Position numbers and translations under genes: made by a program. Below, in pieces: positions 28,512 to 37,035 of a DNA stretch of 64,000 bases. Under the pieces are notes generated by a model. It saw only the letters and a program-made list of their open reading frames with translations. It had not been told where the DNA came from and did not search any database. Source of the stretch: Mangrovicoccus ximenensis (GTDB lineage Bacteria > Pseudomonadota > Alphaproteobacteria > Rhodobacterales > Rhodobacteraceae); the NCBI RefSeq assembly GCF_003056725.1, contig NZ_QBKZ01000001.1:340542-404541 (forward strand), in the 5' to 3' direction. Each line of letters opens with the position of its first letter. Within the stretch, counting starts at the first letter, position 1.

Positions 28512-29037
28512 ATGCTCGATCTCGAAATACCCCTTTGCTTTCTGTATGGTGACCCGATTTCGGATGTCGAGATGGACTTCCTCCATATCGAGCCGATCCG
28601 GGAACGATCCGGGGCGCATGATTGGATTATTCAGGAGCATTCCCATCCGGAGCATGTGCAGATCCTTCTGGTCGAGCATGGCGGCGGGCTCTACCGCGTG
28701 GAGGGCGAGGAGATCGCCGTGCCGACCGGCAGCCTGATCCTGGTGCCCGCGGGGCTGGTCCACGGCTTCGAGTTCTCGGCAGGAACCGACGGTTTCGTGA
28801 TCAATGCAGCGACCGCCTATCTGCGCGCGGTGGCGGGACAGGACATGCGCCTGCTGGAGCCGCTGTCGCAGCCCGCGGTGCATCCGGTGGCCGAGACCGA
28901 CCCGGCGACCTCGATGATCCCGGCGCTGTTCCGCGGCTGCTACCGCGAATATGTCTGGTCGGCGCCGGGGCGGCGCGCTGCGATCCGCGGCCAGGTGCTG
29001 CAGATGCTGGTGGCGCTGATGCGCGCGGCGGCACAGC
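28512..29037 (+). pseudogene. AraC-family regulator, N-terminal sensor domain only
   Basis: About 175 residues of a cupin-type effector domain, with HSHPEHVQILLVEHGGG and VPTGSLILVPAGLVHGFEFS, as in AraC regulators of aromatic and steroid catabolism. The C-terminal pair of helix-turn-helix motifs is missing; the frame ends up antisense in a racemase fragment. A GGAGGA ribosome site precedes the ATG. It is divergent from the FAD dehydrogenase gene, which it probably once controlled, so that operon may now be unregulated. Confidence 0.7.
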
Positions 29038-29039
29038 CG

Positions 29040-29223
29040 CCGCATCGGCGGCCGACTGGACCGAGGCCGGGCCGGTTTCCGGCGAGACCACGCGGATCCC
29101 GCAGCCCGGCGCCCAGGCCTGGAGCATCGCCTCGCGGCGCGCGATCTCGGCCGGTCCGGCGCTCCGGTGGAGCGGACTGGCCAGCTGGTAGATCAGACGT
29201 ATCCTGTCCGGCATGTCCGACAT
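29040..29223 (-). pseudogene. Aspartate/glutamate/hydantoin racemase-like, N-terminal fragment
   Basis: About 60 residues: RIRLIYQLASPLHRSAGPAE then GCGIRVVSPETGPASVQSAAD, resembling the first beta-alpha units of the Asp/Glu racemase superfamily. The gene follows two ABC permeases on the same strand by 35 bp, so it was probably the last gene of that operon. It is cut where the AraC-type gene is cut. Confidence 0.55.
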
Positions 29224-29258
29224 GACGGGTCCTTCCTGTCTTGAGGCGGTCCGGAGGA

Positions 29259-30065
29259 TCAGAACGCGCGTTGCAGTCCGACGAGTTTCTGCACCAGCCC
29301 CACGCCGACCAGCGACAAGAGGATCGAGATCGTCGCGGCGGCCGCAGCCGTCGGCTTGAACTCGTAGGTGAGGAAGTCGAAGAGGGCGAGCGGCAGGGTG
29401 TTGCCGCCGATCGGCTTGAGCAGAAGCGAGATCGTGTAGAGGTCGAAACTGTTGATGAAGGCGAAGATCCCGCCCATCGCCAGGCCCGGCATCACCAAGG
29501 GCAGCGTCACCAGCCGGAAGGTCTGCCAGCCGGTCGCCCCGAGGCTCGCCGAGGCCTCGTCGAGCGCCCGCGGCACCGGCCGCATCGCCGCCGAGATCGA
29601 CACGTAGGCATAAGGGAAGGACATCAGGATATGGCCGATCTGCAGCCCCAGCCCGGTCTTGCCGAGACCGATCTTGTAGAGGAAGAACAGGAGCCCCACC
29701 GCGGTCAGCAGTTCCGGCACCAGCAGCGGCAGCGTCATGCCGAGCTGGAACCAGCCGCCGAGCTTGCCGGTGATCACCTGCCCCGCCAGCGCCGCCATCA
29801 TGGCGATCGCCATGGTGACGACCGCCGTGACCGCGCCGACCTTCAGCGACAGCAGCAGGCCGTCGATCAGGTTCTTGCGGCCGAGGAACTCGGCATACCA
29901 TTGCAGCGAGAACCCCTCCGGCGGGAAGGCCATCAGCTGGCCCGAGGTGAAGGAGGCGCCGATGATCGTGACCAGCGGCATCAGCAGGAAGACGTAGAGC
30001 AGGACGATCAAAAGGCCGAAGCCGAGCGTGACAGGCCCCTGGTTCGCGAAGGCGGAGCGGTTCAT
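29259..30065 (-). CDS. ABC transporter permease, PotC-like
   Basis: 268 residues with six hydrophobic segments and the EAA-loop region DEASASLGATGWQTFRLVTLPLVMPG near residue 180, which docks on the ATPase. It pairs with the overlapping permease gene (four-base overlap) to form the membrane channel of a spermidine/putrescine-type importer. The transporter ATPase gene is only a remnant, so import needs an ATPase from elsewhere. Confidence 0.85.
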   Translation of the reverse strand: MNRSAFANQGPVTLGFGLLIVLLYVFLLMPLVTIIGASFTSGQLMAFPPEGFSLQWYAEFLGRKNLIDGLLLSLKVGAVTAVVTMAIAMMAALAGQVITGKLGGWFQLGMTLPLLVPELLTAVGLLFFLYKIGLGKTGLGLQIGHILMSFPYAYVSISAAMRPVPRALDEASASLGATGWQTFRLVTLPLVMPGLAMGGIFAFINSFDLYTISLLLKPIGGNTLPLALFDFLTYEFKPTAAAAATISILLSLVGVGLVQKLVGLQRAF

Positions 30066-30919
30066 GCGCGGGCCCTTTCCATCCATTTCCAGGTGAAGAG
30101 CGTGAAGGCCAGCACCACGCCGAGGGTCGAGAGCGAGAGCACGATCGCCAGCGCCGAGCCGAGCGGCCAGCGGAAGGTGCCGGTCAGCTCGCCGATGATC
30201 AGGGTCGGCATGTAGGTGACCATCTGGCCGCCGAGCAGCGCCGGGGTCACATAGGCCGCCACGGCCAGCACGTAGACCAGGATCACGCCGGGCTGGATGC
30301 CCGGGAAGCTGAGCGGCAGGATCACGTCGCGGAACGCGGCGACCCGGCTGGCGCCCATCGAGGCGGCGGCCTCCGACAGCTCCGGCGGGATGTTCCTGAG
30401 CGCGTTGTTGATCGGCAGCACCATGAAGGGCACGAAGACATGCACCAGGGCCAGGATGACCAGCGTCTGGGTGAACAGGAGCCTGAGCGGCGCGTCGATG
30501 ATGCCCATGGCGATCAGCGTGTCGTTCACCGGCCCGTCGAGGGCGGCGGCGATCATCCAGCCGAAGTTGCGCACCAGCACCCCGGTCATCAGCGGCGAGG
30601 CGATGGCGGCGTAGAGCAGCACCGCCTTCATTCCCTTGGCCTTCGACAGGTGCCAGGCGATCGGGTAGCTGACGATCAGGCACAGCAGCGTGACCAGCGC
30701 GGCGGTCCAGAGCGAGCGGAACAGCACGCCCCAGTAATAGCCGTCGCCGAAGATGCGCGCGTAATGCATCGCGGTGTAGTCGTCGCCGAACGGCTCGGAC
30801 GTGCCCGGCGTGCGGAAGCTCATCTCCACCATGTTGGTGATCGGCAGGATCATGAAGACGAAGATCAGCGCCACGGCCGGCAGCGCCAGCCACAGCTTCA
30901 TGCGGGCGGAACGGGTCAT
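30062..30919 (-). CDS. ABC transporter permease, PotB-like
   Basis: 285 residues, six hydrophobic segments, EAA loop SEAAASMGASRVAAFRDVILPLSFPG near residue 185. First permease of the importer; its ATG overlaps the stop of the ATPase remnant by four bases and its stop overlaps the second permease. Context with PuuA/PuuB-type genes supports a polyamine substrate. Confidence 0.85.
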   Translation of the reverse strand: MTRSARMKLWLALPAVALIFVFMILPITNMVEMSFRTPGTSEPFGDDYTAMHYARIFGDGYYWGVLFRSLWTAALVTLLCLIVSYPIAWHLSKAKGMKAVLLYAAIASPLMTGVLVRNFGWMIAAALDGPVNDTLIAMGIIDAPLRLLFTQTLVILALVHVFVPFMVLPINNALRNIPPELSEAAASMGASRVAAFRDVILPLSFPGIQPGVILVYVLAVAAYVTPALLGGQMVTYMPTLIIGELTGTFRWPLGSALAIVLSLSTLGVVLAFTLFTWKWMERARA

Positions 30920-31068
30920 GCCGCGACCTCGGGCATGATCCAGGCATGGTCCAGGTCGACCGCGATGCCGACCTCGTCGCCGGTGGCGACCGGGGCGTTC
31001 GGCGGCGCGGTCAGCTTCAGCCGCGCGCCGTCGGGCAGCGCCACCTCGCAATGCTGCGTGCGCGGCCT
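30916..31068 (-). pseudogene. ABC transporter ATPase, C-terminal TOBE remnant
   Basis: About 50 residues: [36 protein letters not shown], the last strands of the TOBE domain of a PotA-like ATPase. The nucleotide-binding domain and start are gone; upstream sequence belongs to a divergent glutamine synthetase-type gene. The stop overlaps the first permease gene, confirming the original operon. Confidence 0.75.
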
Positions 31069-31074
31069 CGACGC

Positions 31075-31306
31075 CGGGCAGGAGCCCGCGCCGCGCGAGG
31101 ACAACAATGTCGGGAGCGGCGCACGGGCCGCGATCCCGCCGGACTGGCGGCAGATGATCGAGGCCTTCGAGGCCAGCCCGCTCTGCGCCGCGCTGTTCCC
31201 GGCCGAGTTCGTCGCGATGTTCTCGGCCTGCAAGCGGCAGGAGCTGGCGGTGTTCGAGGCCGAGATCTCGGCGCTGGAATACCGCAGCTATCTCGGCACG
31301 GTGTGA
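31075..31306 (+). pseudogene. Glutamine synthetase family (gamma-glutamylputrescine synthetase-like), C-terminal remnant
   Basis: About 75 residues ending [22 protein letters not shown]...[28 protein letters not shown], the C-terminal helix and tail of class I glutamine synthetase relatives such as PuuA. The catalytic barrel and start are missing. It lies eight bases before a PuuB-type oxidoreductase gene, so it probably encoded the first step of the gamma-glutamylated putrescine pathway. Confidence 0.75.
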
Positions 31307-31313
31307 TCCGGCC

Positions 31314-32603
31314 ATGACCCAGCCCCACACCACGTCCTATTACGCGGCCAGCGCCCGCAGCTATGCCCCCTTCCCGGCGCTCGAAGGCGACACCGAGGCC
31401 GATGTCGCGGTGGTCGGCGGCGGCTTCACCGGCATCAACGCGGCGATCGAGCTGGCCGGGCGCGGGCTCCGCGTCGTGCTGCTCGAGGCCAACCGGATCG
31501 GCTGGGGGGCCACCGGGCGCAATGGCGGACAGATCACCGGCTCGCTCTCCGGCGATGAGGCGATGGCGCGGCAGTTCCGCCGCTCGCTCGGCGCGGGAAC
31601 GGCGGATTACATCTGGGACCTGCGCTGGCGCGGCCACCGGATCATCCGCGAGCGCGTTGCGCGGTTCGGCATCGATTGCGATCTGAAGCACGGCCACCTT
31701 CAGGCGGCGATGACGCCGAAGCACGAAGCGGCGCTGAGGAAGCTCGCCCGTACCGCCGAGGCCCAGGGGATGGGGGACGAGGTCCGCTATGTCGAGGGCG
31801 ACGAGCTGCGCAGCCTGATCGAGGTGCCGCTCTACACCGGCGGCGTGCTGAACATGCGCAACATGCATGTCCACTCGCTGAACCTTGCCATCGGCGAGGC
31901 AGAGGCCGCGGCCTCGCTCGGCGTGCGGATCTTCGAGCGGAGCCGCGTCACCGGCATCCGCCACGGCCGCCGCCCCGTGCTCGATACCGCAGCCGGCCGG
32001 GTCACTTGCGACACCGTCCTGCTGGCCGGAAACGCCTATCACCGGCTGGCCGAAGGCCGCATGAAGGGCGCGCTCTTCCCGGCGGCGCTCGGCATCGTCG
32101 CGACCGAACCGCTGCCCGAGGAGGTGGCGCTCACGATCAACCCGCGGGACATCGCGGTCTATGACGACCGCTTCGTGCTCGACTACCACCGGGTGACCGC
32201 CGACCGGCGTCTGATCTTCGGCGGCGGCACCAACTATTCCGGCCGCGCCACCCGCGATATTGCCGCCGAACTCCGGCCCGCGCTCGAACGCACCTATCCG
32301 CGTCTGAAGGGCATCGGCATCGACTACCAGTGGTCGGGACAGGACGGGATCATCCCCAACCGCATCCCGCATCTGGGACGCATCCGGCCGAATGTCTTCT
32401 TCGCCGAGGGCTATTCCGGCCACGGCATCGCCACCAGCCATATCGTCGCCGGCATCATGGCCGGGGCGATCACCGGCACGATGGCCGAATTCGACGTGTT
32501 CGACACGGTGCGGCGGCTGCGGCTGCCGGCCGGCCAATGGGCGGCCCATCAGGCCCTGGCCCTGGGCATGTGGTACTACACGCTCCGCGAAAGGTTGGCC
32601 TGA
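31314..32603 (+). CDS. puuB: FAD-dependent amine oxidoreductase, PuuB/DadA type
   Basis: 429 residues, complete. DAO-superfamily flavoprotein: dinucleotide motif [21 protein letters not shown] near residue 30, [21 protein letters not shown] near 60, and the C-terminal flavin-contact [15 protein letters not shown]. The RNGGQ segment is typical of gamma-glutamylputrescine oxidoreductases. The position after a PuuA-like remnant and before a binding-protein gene supports polyamine catabolism. Other amine substrates remain possible. Confidence 0.8.
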   Translation: MTQPHTTSYYAASARSYAPFPALEGDTEADVAVVGGGFTGINAAIELAGRGLRVVLLEANRIGWGATGRNGGQITGSLSGDEAMARQFRRSLGAGTADYIWDLRWRGHRIIRERVARFGIDCDLKHGHLQAAMTPKHEAALRKLARTAEAQGMGDEVRYVEGDELRSLIEVPLYTGGVLNMRNMHVHSLNLAIGEAEAAASLGVRIFERSRVTGIRHGRRPVLDTAAGRVTCDTVLLAGNAYHRLAEGRMKGALFPAALGIVATEPLPEEVALTINPRDIAVYDDRFVLDYHRVTADRRLIFGGGTNYSGRATRDIAAELRPALERTYPRLKGIGIDYQWSGQDGIIPNRIPHLGRIRPNVFFAEGYSGHGIATSHIVAGIMAGAITGTMAEFDVFDTVRRLRLPAGQWAAHQALALGMWYYTLRERLA

Positions 32604-32672
32604 GCGGGGCGGAAACGACGGAAAGAGTGACAGAGCCCCCTCGAGAGGGGCCGTGCAACAGCGAGGACGACC

Positions 32673-32815
32673 ATGACCGACCAGAAACGCCCCGGTGCCG
32701 TTCCGGCACGCCCGCGCGCCATCAGCCGCCGCGGCCTCCTGCAATCCGCCGCCGCTTTCGGCCTCGCCTCCGGCGCGGGCGGCCTCCTGCTGCCCGGCGG
32801 CGGCGGGCCGCGGTT
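32673..32815 (+). pseudogene. Periplasmic binding protein, signal-peptide fragment
   Basis: About 48 residues: a twin-arginine signal ([19 protein letters not shown]) followed by a Gly/Pro stretch. By position after puuB it was probably the PotD-like binding protein of the polyamine importer, but no mature domain is left. The Shine-Dalgarno GCGAGGACG is at the right distance. Confidence 0.55.
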
Positions 32816-32894
32816 CGGGCCGCGGCAGGACGAGGCTGCCGAGCGCGGCAGGGCCTGCAAGCGCGCCGAGGAGCGGGATCGTGTCCTGGATCAT
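32816..32894 (-). other. Possible start of an unidentified gene, or extension of bdhA
   Basis: Directly after the last recognisable bdhA residues (SHGWHM) the same frame stays open. A GGGGGAGG ribosome site then precedes an ATG at 32894 giving [22 protein letters not shown]. The gene is lost after about 25 residues at the junction with the binding-protein fragment. I cannot name it. Confidence 0.3.
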
Positions 32895-33681
32895 CCGGTG
32901 CCTCCCCCAGTCCATGTGCCAGCCATGGGATGCGACCAGCGGCTGCCCGGTCAGCGCGTTGGTCGGAAAGGCGGCGAAGAAATGCGCCACCGCGGCGATG
33001 TCGGCGACGGTGGTGAATTCGGTATCCACCGTCTCGCCCAGCATGACCTTCGAGATCACCCCGTCCTCGGACAGGCCCAGATCGCGCGCCGGTTCGGGGT
33101 TCTGCTTCTCGACCATTGGCGTCCTGACGAAGTCCGGGCAGATCACGTTGGTGCGGATGCCGTGCCCGCCGCCTTCCTTGGCGATGACGCGGGCGAGGCC
33201 GAGGAGGCCGTCACGTAGGGCGCCTTCAGCGCCGAGGTTTCCTTGGAATGCACCGAGCGCATGAACAGGATCGCGCCGCCGCCCTGCGCCTTCATGTGCG
33301 GGATCACCGCCTTCGAGGCCAGGAAGGCGCCGCCGAGATGGATCGACAGCAGCTTCTTCCATTCGCCGGAGGGGAAGCCCTCCGCCTTGCGGAGGATCTG
33401 CATCCCGGCATTCGATATCAGCACGTCGAAACGGCCATAGGTGTCGGCGACCTTCTGCATCCCGGCATTGACCGTGTCCTCGTCGGTCACGTCCATTTCC
33501 ACGGCCATCGCCTCGCCGGGCGTCTGCGCCGCGCTCTCCTCGGCGGCGGCGCGGGCCGCGTCGATCTTCAGGTTGGCGATCGCCACCTTGGCGACATCCC
33601 CGGCATAGCGTTGGCGATGGCCCTGCCGATGCCGGAGGCGGCGCCGGTGACGATGCAGACCTTGTCCTTGAGCGTGCTCAT
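32895..33681 (-). pseudogene. bdhA: 3-hydroxybutyrate dehydrogenase BdhA, broken by two frameshifts
   Basis: SDR enzyme of polyhydroxybutyrate/ketone-body use. Three reading frames carry consecutive parts: [25 protein letters not shown]; then [13 protein letters not shown]...[11 protein letters not shown]...SALKAPYVT; then [28 protein letters not shown]...LVASHGWHM. The first break, near 33605, is restored by one added base. The second, near 33212, looks like a 10-bp loss between two ACGGC copies in the usual YVTAKHGLLG region, removing the catalytic-lysine segment. A good AGGGAG site precedes the ATG at 33681. A patatin remnant lies upstream. Confidence 0.8.
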
Positions 33682-33844
33682 GTCAGTCTCCCTTCGGGGT
33701 CGGCGGCCCGGCCTCATGCAATCGTGTGCCGGACGGTGCGCCCGGTCAGGCCGAGGACCCGAAGCCCGCCACGGCGGCGCCCGCGCTGCGTCCAGCGGGG
33801 ATCGGCCAGGGAGGTCCCCGGGTCGCGCGCGCCCGGGGCCCTGT

Positions 33845-34515
33845 GCTGCCGCATCGAGAACCGCTAGAAGGCGCAATCCTTGGCCGGGGCCGCGCGGCAT
33901 AACCGGCCGGGATCGGAGCCGTCGCGCAACGCTGCGGGCAGGCGGGTGCGGATTGGGAACTGGATGCCCTTGCTGCGGCTCTCGACATCGGCCAGCGTGC
34001 CGGGGCCCGCGCTGCGGGTCAACGTGGAGTCCCGTCATCGGCTGCGCGCCATGCTTTTCCGGCACGTATTGCAGCTTGGTGCCCGACACCCTCCCGCCAG
34101 AGCCGCCCCTCCGCTTCGGCGCCGGGAAAACCCGGCGGCAGCGCGCTGGAGGCCATCACGTGCCCGGGGCCGATCTCTATGGAGGGATGCGCGAAATTGC
34201 CGGTTTCGCCATCGACCGCCCCGGCCGGGAGCCGCGGGCCATGGGCGTTAGCCAGCTGAAATTCGCCAGCTCCTCCAGCGTGACGCGCAGCATGGCGGTG
34301 CTGTAGGCGGCCAAGGCAGCCGGGGCCGGAAGAAGCCGGGCACGCCCGAGGCGACCACCGCCGCGGCATTTTCATGGCCGAGCCGGGCGATGCCGGGCTG
34401 GGCGCGGGGGGCAAGCGGCTTGAAACCTTTTCCCGGAAGGCCGGGAGCCGTGCCAGGCGCCGCTCCGGGGGATTGCCGCTGACCAGCGGCCGCCAGGGGC
34501 AAGCCCGGGCCAAAG
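33845..34515 (-). pseudogene. Patatin-like phospholipase, heavily frameshifted remnant
   Basis: Successive pieces of one patatin-family protein occur in order but in changing frames: LVSGNPPERRLARL near 34475; VPGFFRPRLPWP near 34330; TAMLRVTLEELANFSWL near 34270; GAVDGETGNF..EIGPGHVMASSALPPGFPG near 34170; LQYVPEKHGAQPM near 34060; LADVESRSKGIQFPIRTR near 33970. At least four frame changes are needed and the N-terminal nucleophile region is lost. Patatin-bdhA pairs are common in Rhodobacterales and linked to polyhydroxybutyrate or lipid turnover. It starts only about 10 bp from the glpD stop. Confidence 0.75.
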
Positions 34516-34525
34516 ACGGAAGGTG

Positions 34526-36103
34526 TTATTCGGCCGCCGCAGACAACCGGCTCTCTCCGGACATCCAGGCCTGGAGGGCCGCGGCCTGCGACTCGTCGAG
34601 GCGCAATCCCAGCTTGCCGCGCCGCCAGAGCACGTCTTCGGCCCGGCGGGCGAATTCGCGGTCCATCAGCCAGCGGACCTCGCGCTCGGTCAGGGTGCCG
34701 CCGAAATCGCGGCCGAGATCGCCGATCTCCCGCGCGCCATCCAGAATCTCTGCCGCTTCGGTCCCGTAGGCCCGCACCAGGCGCAGCGCCCAAGCGTCGT
34801 CCAGGAACGGGAAACGCGCGCGCAGATCGGCAACCAGCGCCGGGACGCCGTCCACCGGGAAGCCGCCGCCGGGCAGCGGTGCGCCTGCCGTCCAGGCCGG
34901 GACCTCGAGCTCCAGCACATCGGCGATTTTCTCCAGCGCGTGTTCGGCCAGCCGCCGGTAGGTAGTGATCTTGCCGCCGAAGACATTGAGCAGCGGCGCG
35001 CCGGACTGCTCCAGCTTCAGCGTGTAGTCGCGGGTGGCCGCCGTGGCGGAGCTGGCGCCGTCGTCATAGAGCGGGCGCACCCCGGAATAGGTCCAGACGA
35101 CATCCGCGCGCGCCACCGGCTGCTCGAAATATTGCGAAGCGAAGCGGCAGAGATAGGCGGCCTCCTCCTCGGTGCAGACCGGACGCTGGTCCGGATTGCC
35201 ATGCTCCTGGTCGGTGGTGCCGATCAGCGTGAAGTCGGTCTCGTAGGGAATGGCGAAGATGATCCGCCCGTCCTCGCCCTGGAAGAAATAGGCGCGGTCA
35301 TGGCCATGCAGCTTCGGCACCACGACATGGCTGCCGCGCACAAGCCGCACCCGGTCCGGCGTCTCGACACGGAGGACGTCCTTCAGCGTCTCGCCGACCC
35401 AGGGCCCGGCGGCATTGACCAGCATCCTCGCGCTGACCTGGCGGGTGGCGCCGGTGTCCCGGTCCTCGAGCGTGGCGATCCAGTGATCGGCATGGCGCTC
35501 CGCCCCCGTCAGCTTGGTGCGGGTCCAGATATCGGCGCCCTTCGCTTCCGCATCGCGGGCATTCAGCACGACGAGGCGCGAGTCCTGCACCCAGCAGTCG
35601 GAATACTCGTAGGCCTTGGCGAACTTGTCCTTCAGCGGCTTGCCGGCCTCGTCGGTCTTCAGGTCGAGATTGCGCGTGCCGGGCAGGATCTTCCGTCCGC
35701 CGAGATGGTCGTAGAGAAACAGGCCGAAGCGGATCAGCCAGGCCGGGCGGCGGCCCTTCATCCACGGCATGACGGTGGACAGGAGCTTCGAGGTCGGCGT
35801 CTGGCTCTCGAAGCGCATGTCCTTGTGATAGGGCAGCACGAAGCGCATCGGCCACGCGATATGCGGCATCGCGCGCAGCAGCACCTCGCGTTCGATCAGC
35901 GCCTCGCGCACCAGGCGGAACTCGAAGAACTCGAGGTAGCGCAGCCCGCCATGGAAAAGCTTCGTCGAGGCCGAGGAGGTCGCCGAGGCCAGGTCGTCCA
36001 TCTCCGCCAGCGCGACCGTCATGCCCCGCCCTGCCGCGTCGCGGGCGATGCCGCATCCGTTGATGCCGCCGCCGATGATCAGGAGGTCGTAATCCGGGGT
36101 CAT
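34526..36103 (-). CDS. glpD: Aerobic glycerol-3-phosphate dehydrogenase GlpD
   Basis: 525 residues, complete. Membrane-associated flavoenzyme passing electrons from glycerol 3-phosphate to quinone. FAD motif DLLIIGGGINGCGIARDAAGRG near residue 6, SSASTKLFHGGLRYLE near 47, and VRPLYDD and NVFGGKITTYRRLAEHAL in the C-terminal half. The ATG at 36103, with AAGGAG upstream, is preferred over a TTG two codons earlier. It is divergent from glpR, with probable GlpR sites between. Confidence 0.93.
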   Translation of the reverse strand: MTPDYDLLIIGGGINGCGIARDAAGRGMTVALAEMDDLASATSSASTKLFHGGLRYLEFFEFRLVREALIEREVLLRAMPHIAWPMRFVLPYHKDMRFESQTPTSKLLSTVMPWMKGRRPAWLIRFGLFLYDHLGGRKILPGTRNLDLKTDEAGKPLKDKFAKAYEYSDCWVQDSRLVVLNARDAEAKGADIWTRTKLTGAERHADHWIATLEDRDTGATRQVSARMLVNAAGPWVGETLKDVLRVETPDRVRLVRGSHVVVPKLHGHDRAYFFQGEDGRIIFAIPYETDFTLIGTTDQEHGNPDQRPVCTEEEAAYLCRFASQYFEQPVARADVVWTYSGVRPLYDDGASSATAATRDYTLKLEQSGAPLLNVFGGKITTYRRLAEHALEKIADVLELEVPAWTAGAPLPGGGFPVDGVPALVADLRARFPFLDDAWALRLVRAYGTEAAEILDGAREIGDLGRDFGGTLTEREVRWLMDREFARRAEDVLWRRGKLGLRLDESQAAALQAWMSGESRLSAAAE

Positions 36104-36174
36104 GTGCAAAGGCTCCTTGGTGCTGTCCCTTGCCGCAGGAGATGCGCCTGATGCCCGAGTCTGTCAATTCGGAA

Positions 36175-36194
36175 TTTTCGTTTGTTTTCGTTTG
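36175..36194. promoter_or_regulatory. Tandem 10-bp repeat in the glpD-glpR intergenic region, probable GlpR operator
   Basis: TTTTCGTTTG occurs twice without a gap, with further TTTCG elements at 36201-36205 and in CTCGTTTTTCGG just downstream. GlpR (DeoR family) sites in Pseudomonas and relatives contain TTTTCG cores. The repeat lies about midway between the divergent starts. Confidence 0.6.
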
Positions 36195-36282
36195 TGGCGA
36201 TTTCGCGCTCGTTTTTCGGTCACACTTGCGGGATCGGGCGAGGTCGGCCTAGAGTCGCACACTTGCGAAACCCGGAGTCCCC

Positions 36283-37032
36283 ATGTCCCAGACCTTCCGC
36301 CACCCCCAGATCCTCGAAATTGCCCGCATCGAGGGAAAGGTGACGGTCGAGGGGCTGGTGGCGCGCTTCGGGGTGACGCCGCAGACCATCCGGCGCGACC
36401 TGAACGACCTGGCGGAGGCGGGCCAGCTGGAGCGGGTGCATGGCGGGGCGGTGCTGCCGTCCGGCACGGCGAACATCGTCTATGACGAACGCAGCCGGCT
36501 GAACCGCGAGGCGAAGGAGGCGATCGGCCGGGCCTGCGCCGCGCAGGTGCCGCAGGACGCCTCGCTGTTCCTCAATATCGGCACGACGACCGAGGCGGTG
36601 GCGCGGCACCTGCTGACGCATCGCGGGCTGATGGTGATGACCAACAACCTGAACGTGGCGAACATCCTGATCGGCAATCCGGAGGCGGATATCGTGGTCG
36701 CGGGCGGCAGCTTCCGGCGCAGCGACGGCGGGCTCGTCGGGCCGCTGACCCAGGCCTCGGTGGAAAGCTACAAGTTCGACCTGGCGGTGATCGGCTGCTC
36801 GGCGATCGATTCCGACGGCGACCTGCTGGATTTCGACGCGCAGGAGGTCGGCGTGACCCAGACCATCCTGCGCCGGGCGCGCAAGGTGTTCCTGGTCGCC
36901 GACCATTCGAAATTCGAGCGCACCGCGCCGGTGCGGATCGCGCCCTTGGCGCAGGTCGACCGGCTCTTCACCGACCGCGCCCTGCCCCCTGCCCTGTCGG
37001 GGATCGACCTCGACGTGACGCTGGCGGGCTGA
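36283..37032 (+). CDS. glpR: DeoR-family repressor GlpR
   Basis: 249 residues. N-terminal winged helix (VEGLVARFGVTPQTIRRDLNDLAEAGQLERVHGGAV, residues 24-58) and a DeoRC sensor domain with NIGTTTEAVARHL near 100 that binds a phosphorylated sugar or glycerol 3-phosphate. Its divergence from glpD and the tandem operator between them support glycerol 3-phosphate repression. The stop is four bases from the convergent pqqE stop. Confidence 0.9.
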   Translation: MSQTFRHPQILEIARIEGKVTVEGLVARFGVTPQTIRRDLNDLAEAGQLERVHGGAVLPSGTANIVYDERSRLNREAKEAIGRACAAQVPQDASLFLNIGTTTEAVARHLLTHRGLMVMTNNLNVANILIGNPEADIVVAGGSFRRSDGGLVGPLTQASVESYKFDLAVIGCSAIDSDGDLLDFDAQEVGVTQTILRRARKVFLVADHSKFERTAPVRIAPLAQVDRLFTDRALPPALSGIDLDVTLAG

Positions 37033-37035
37033 GGC

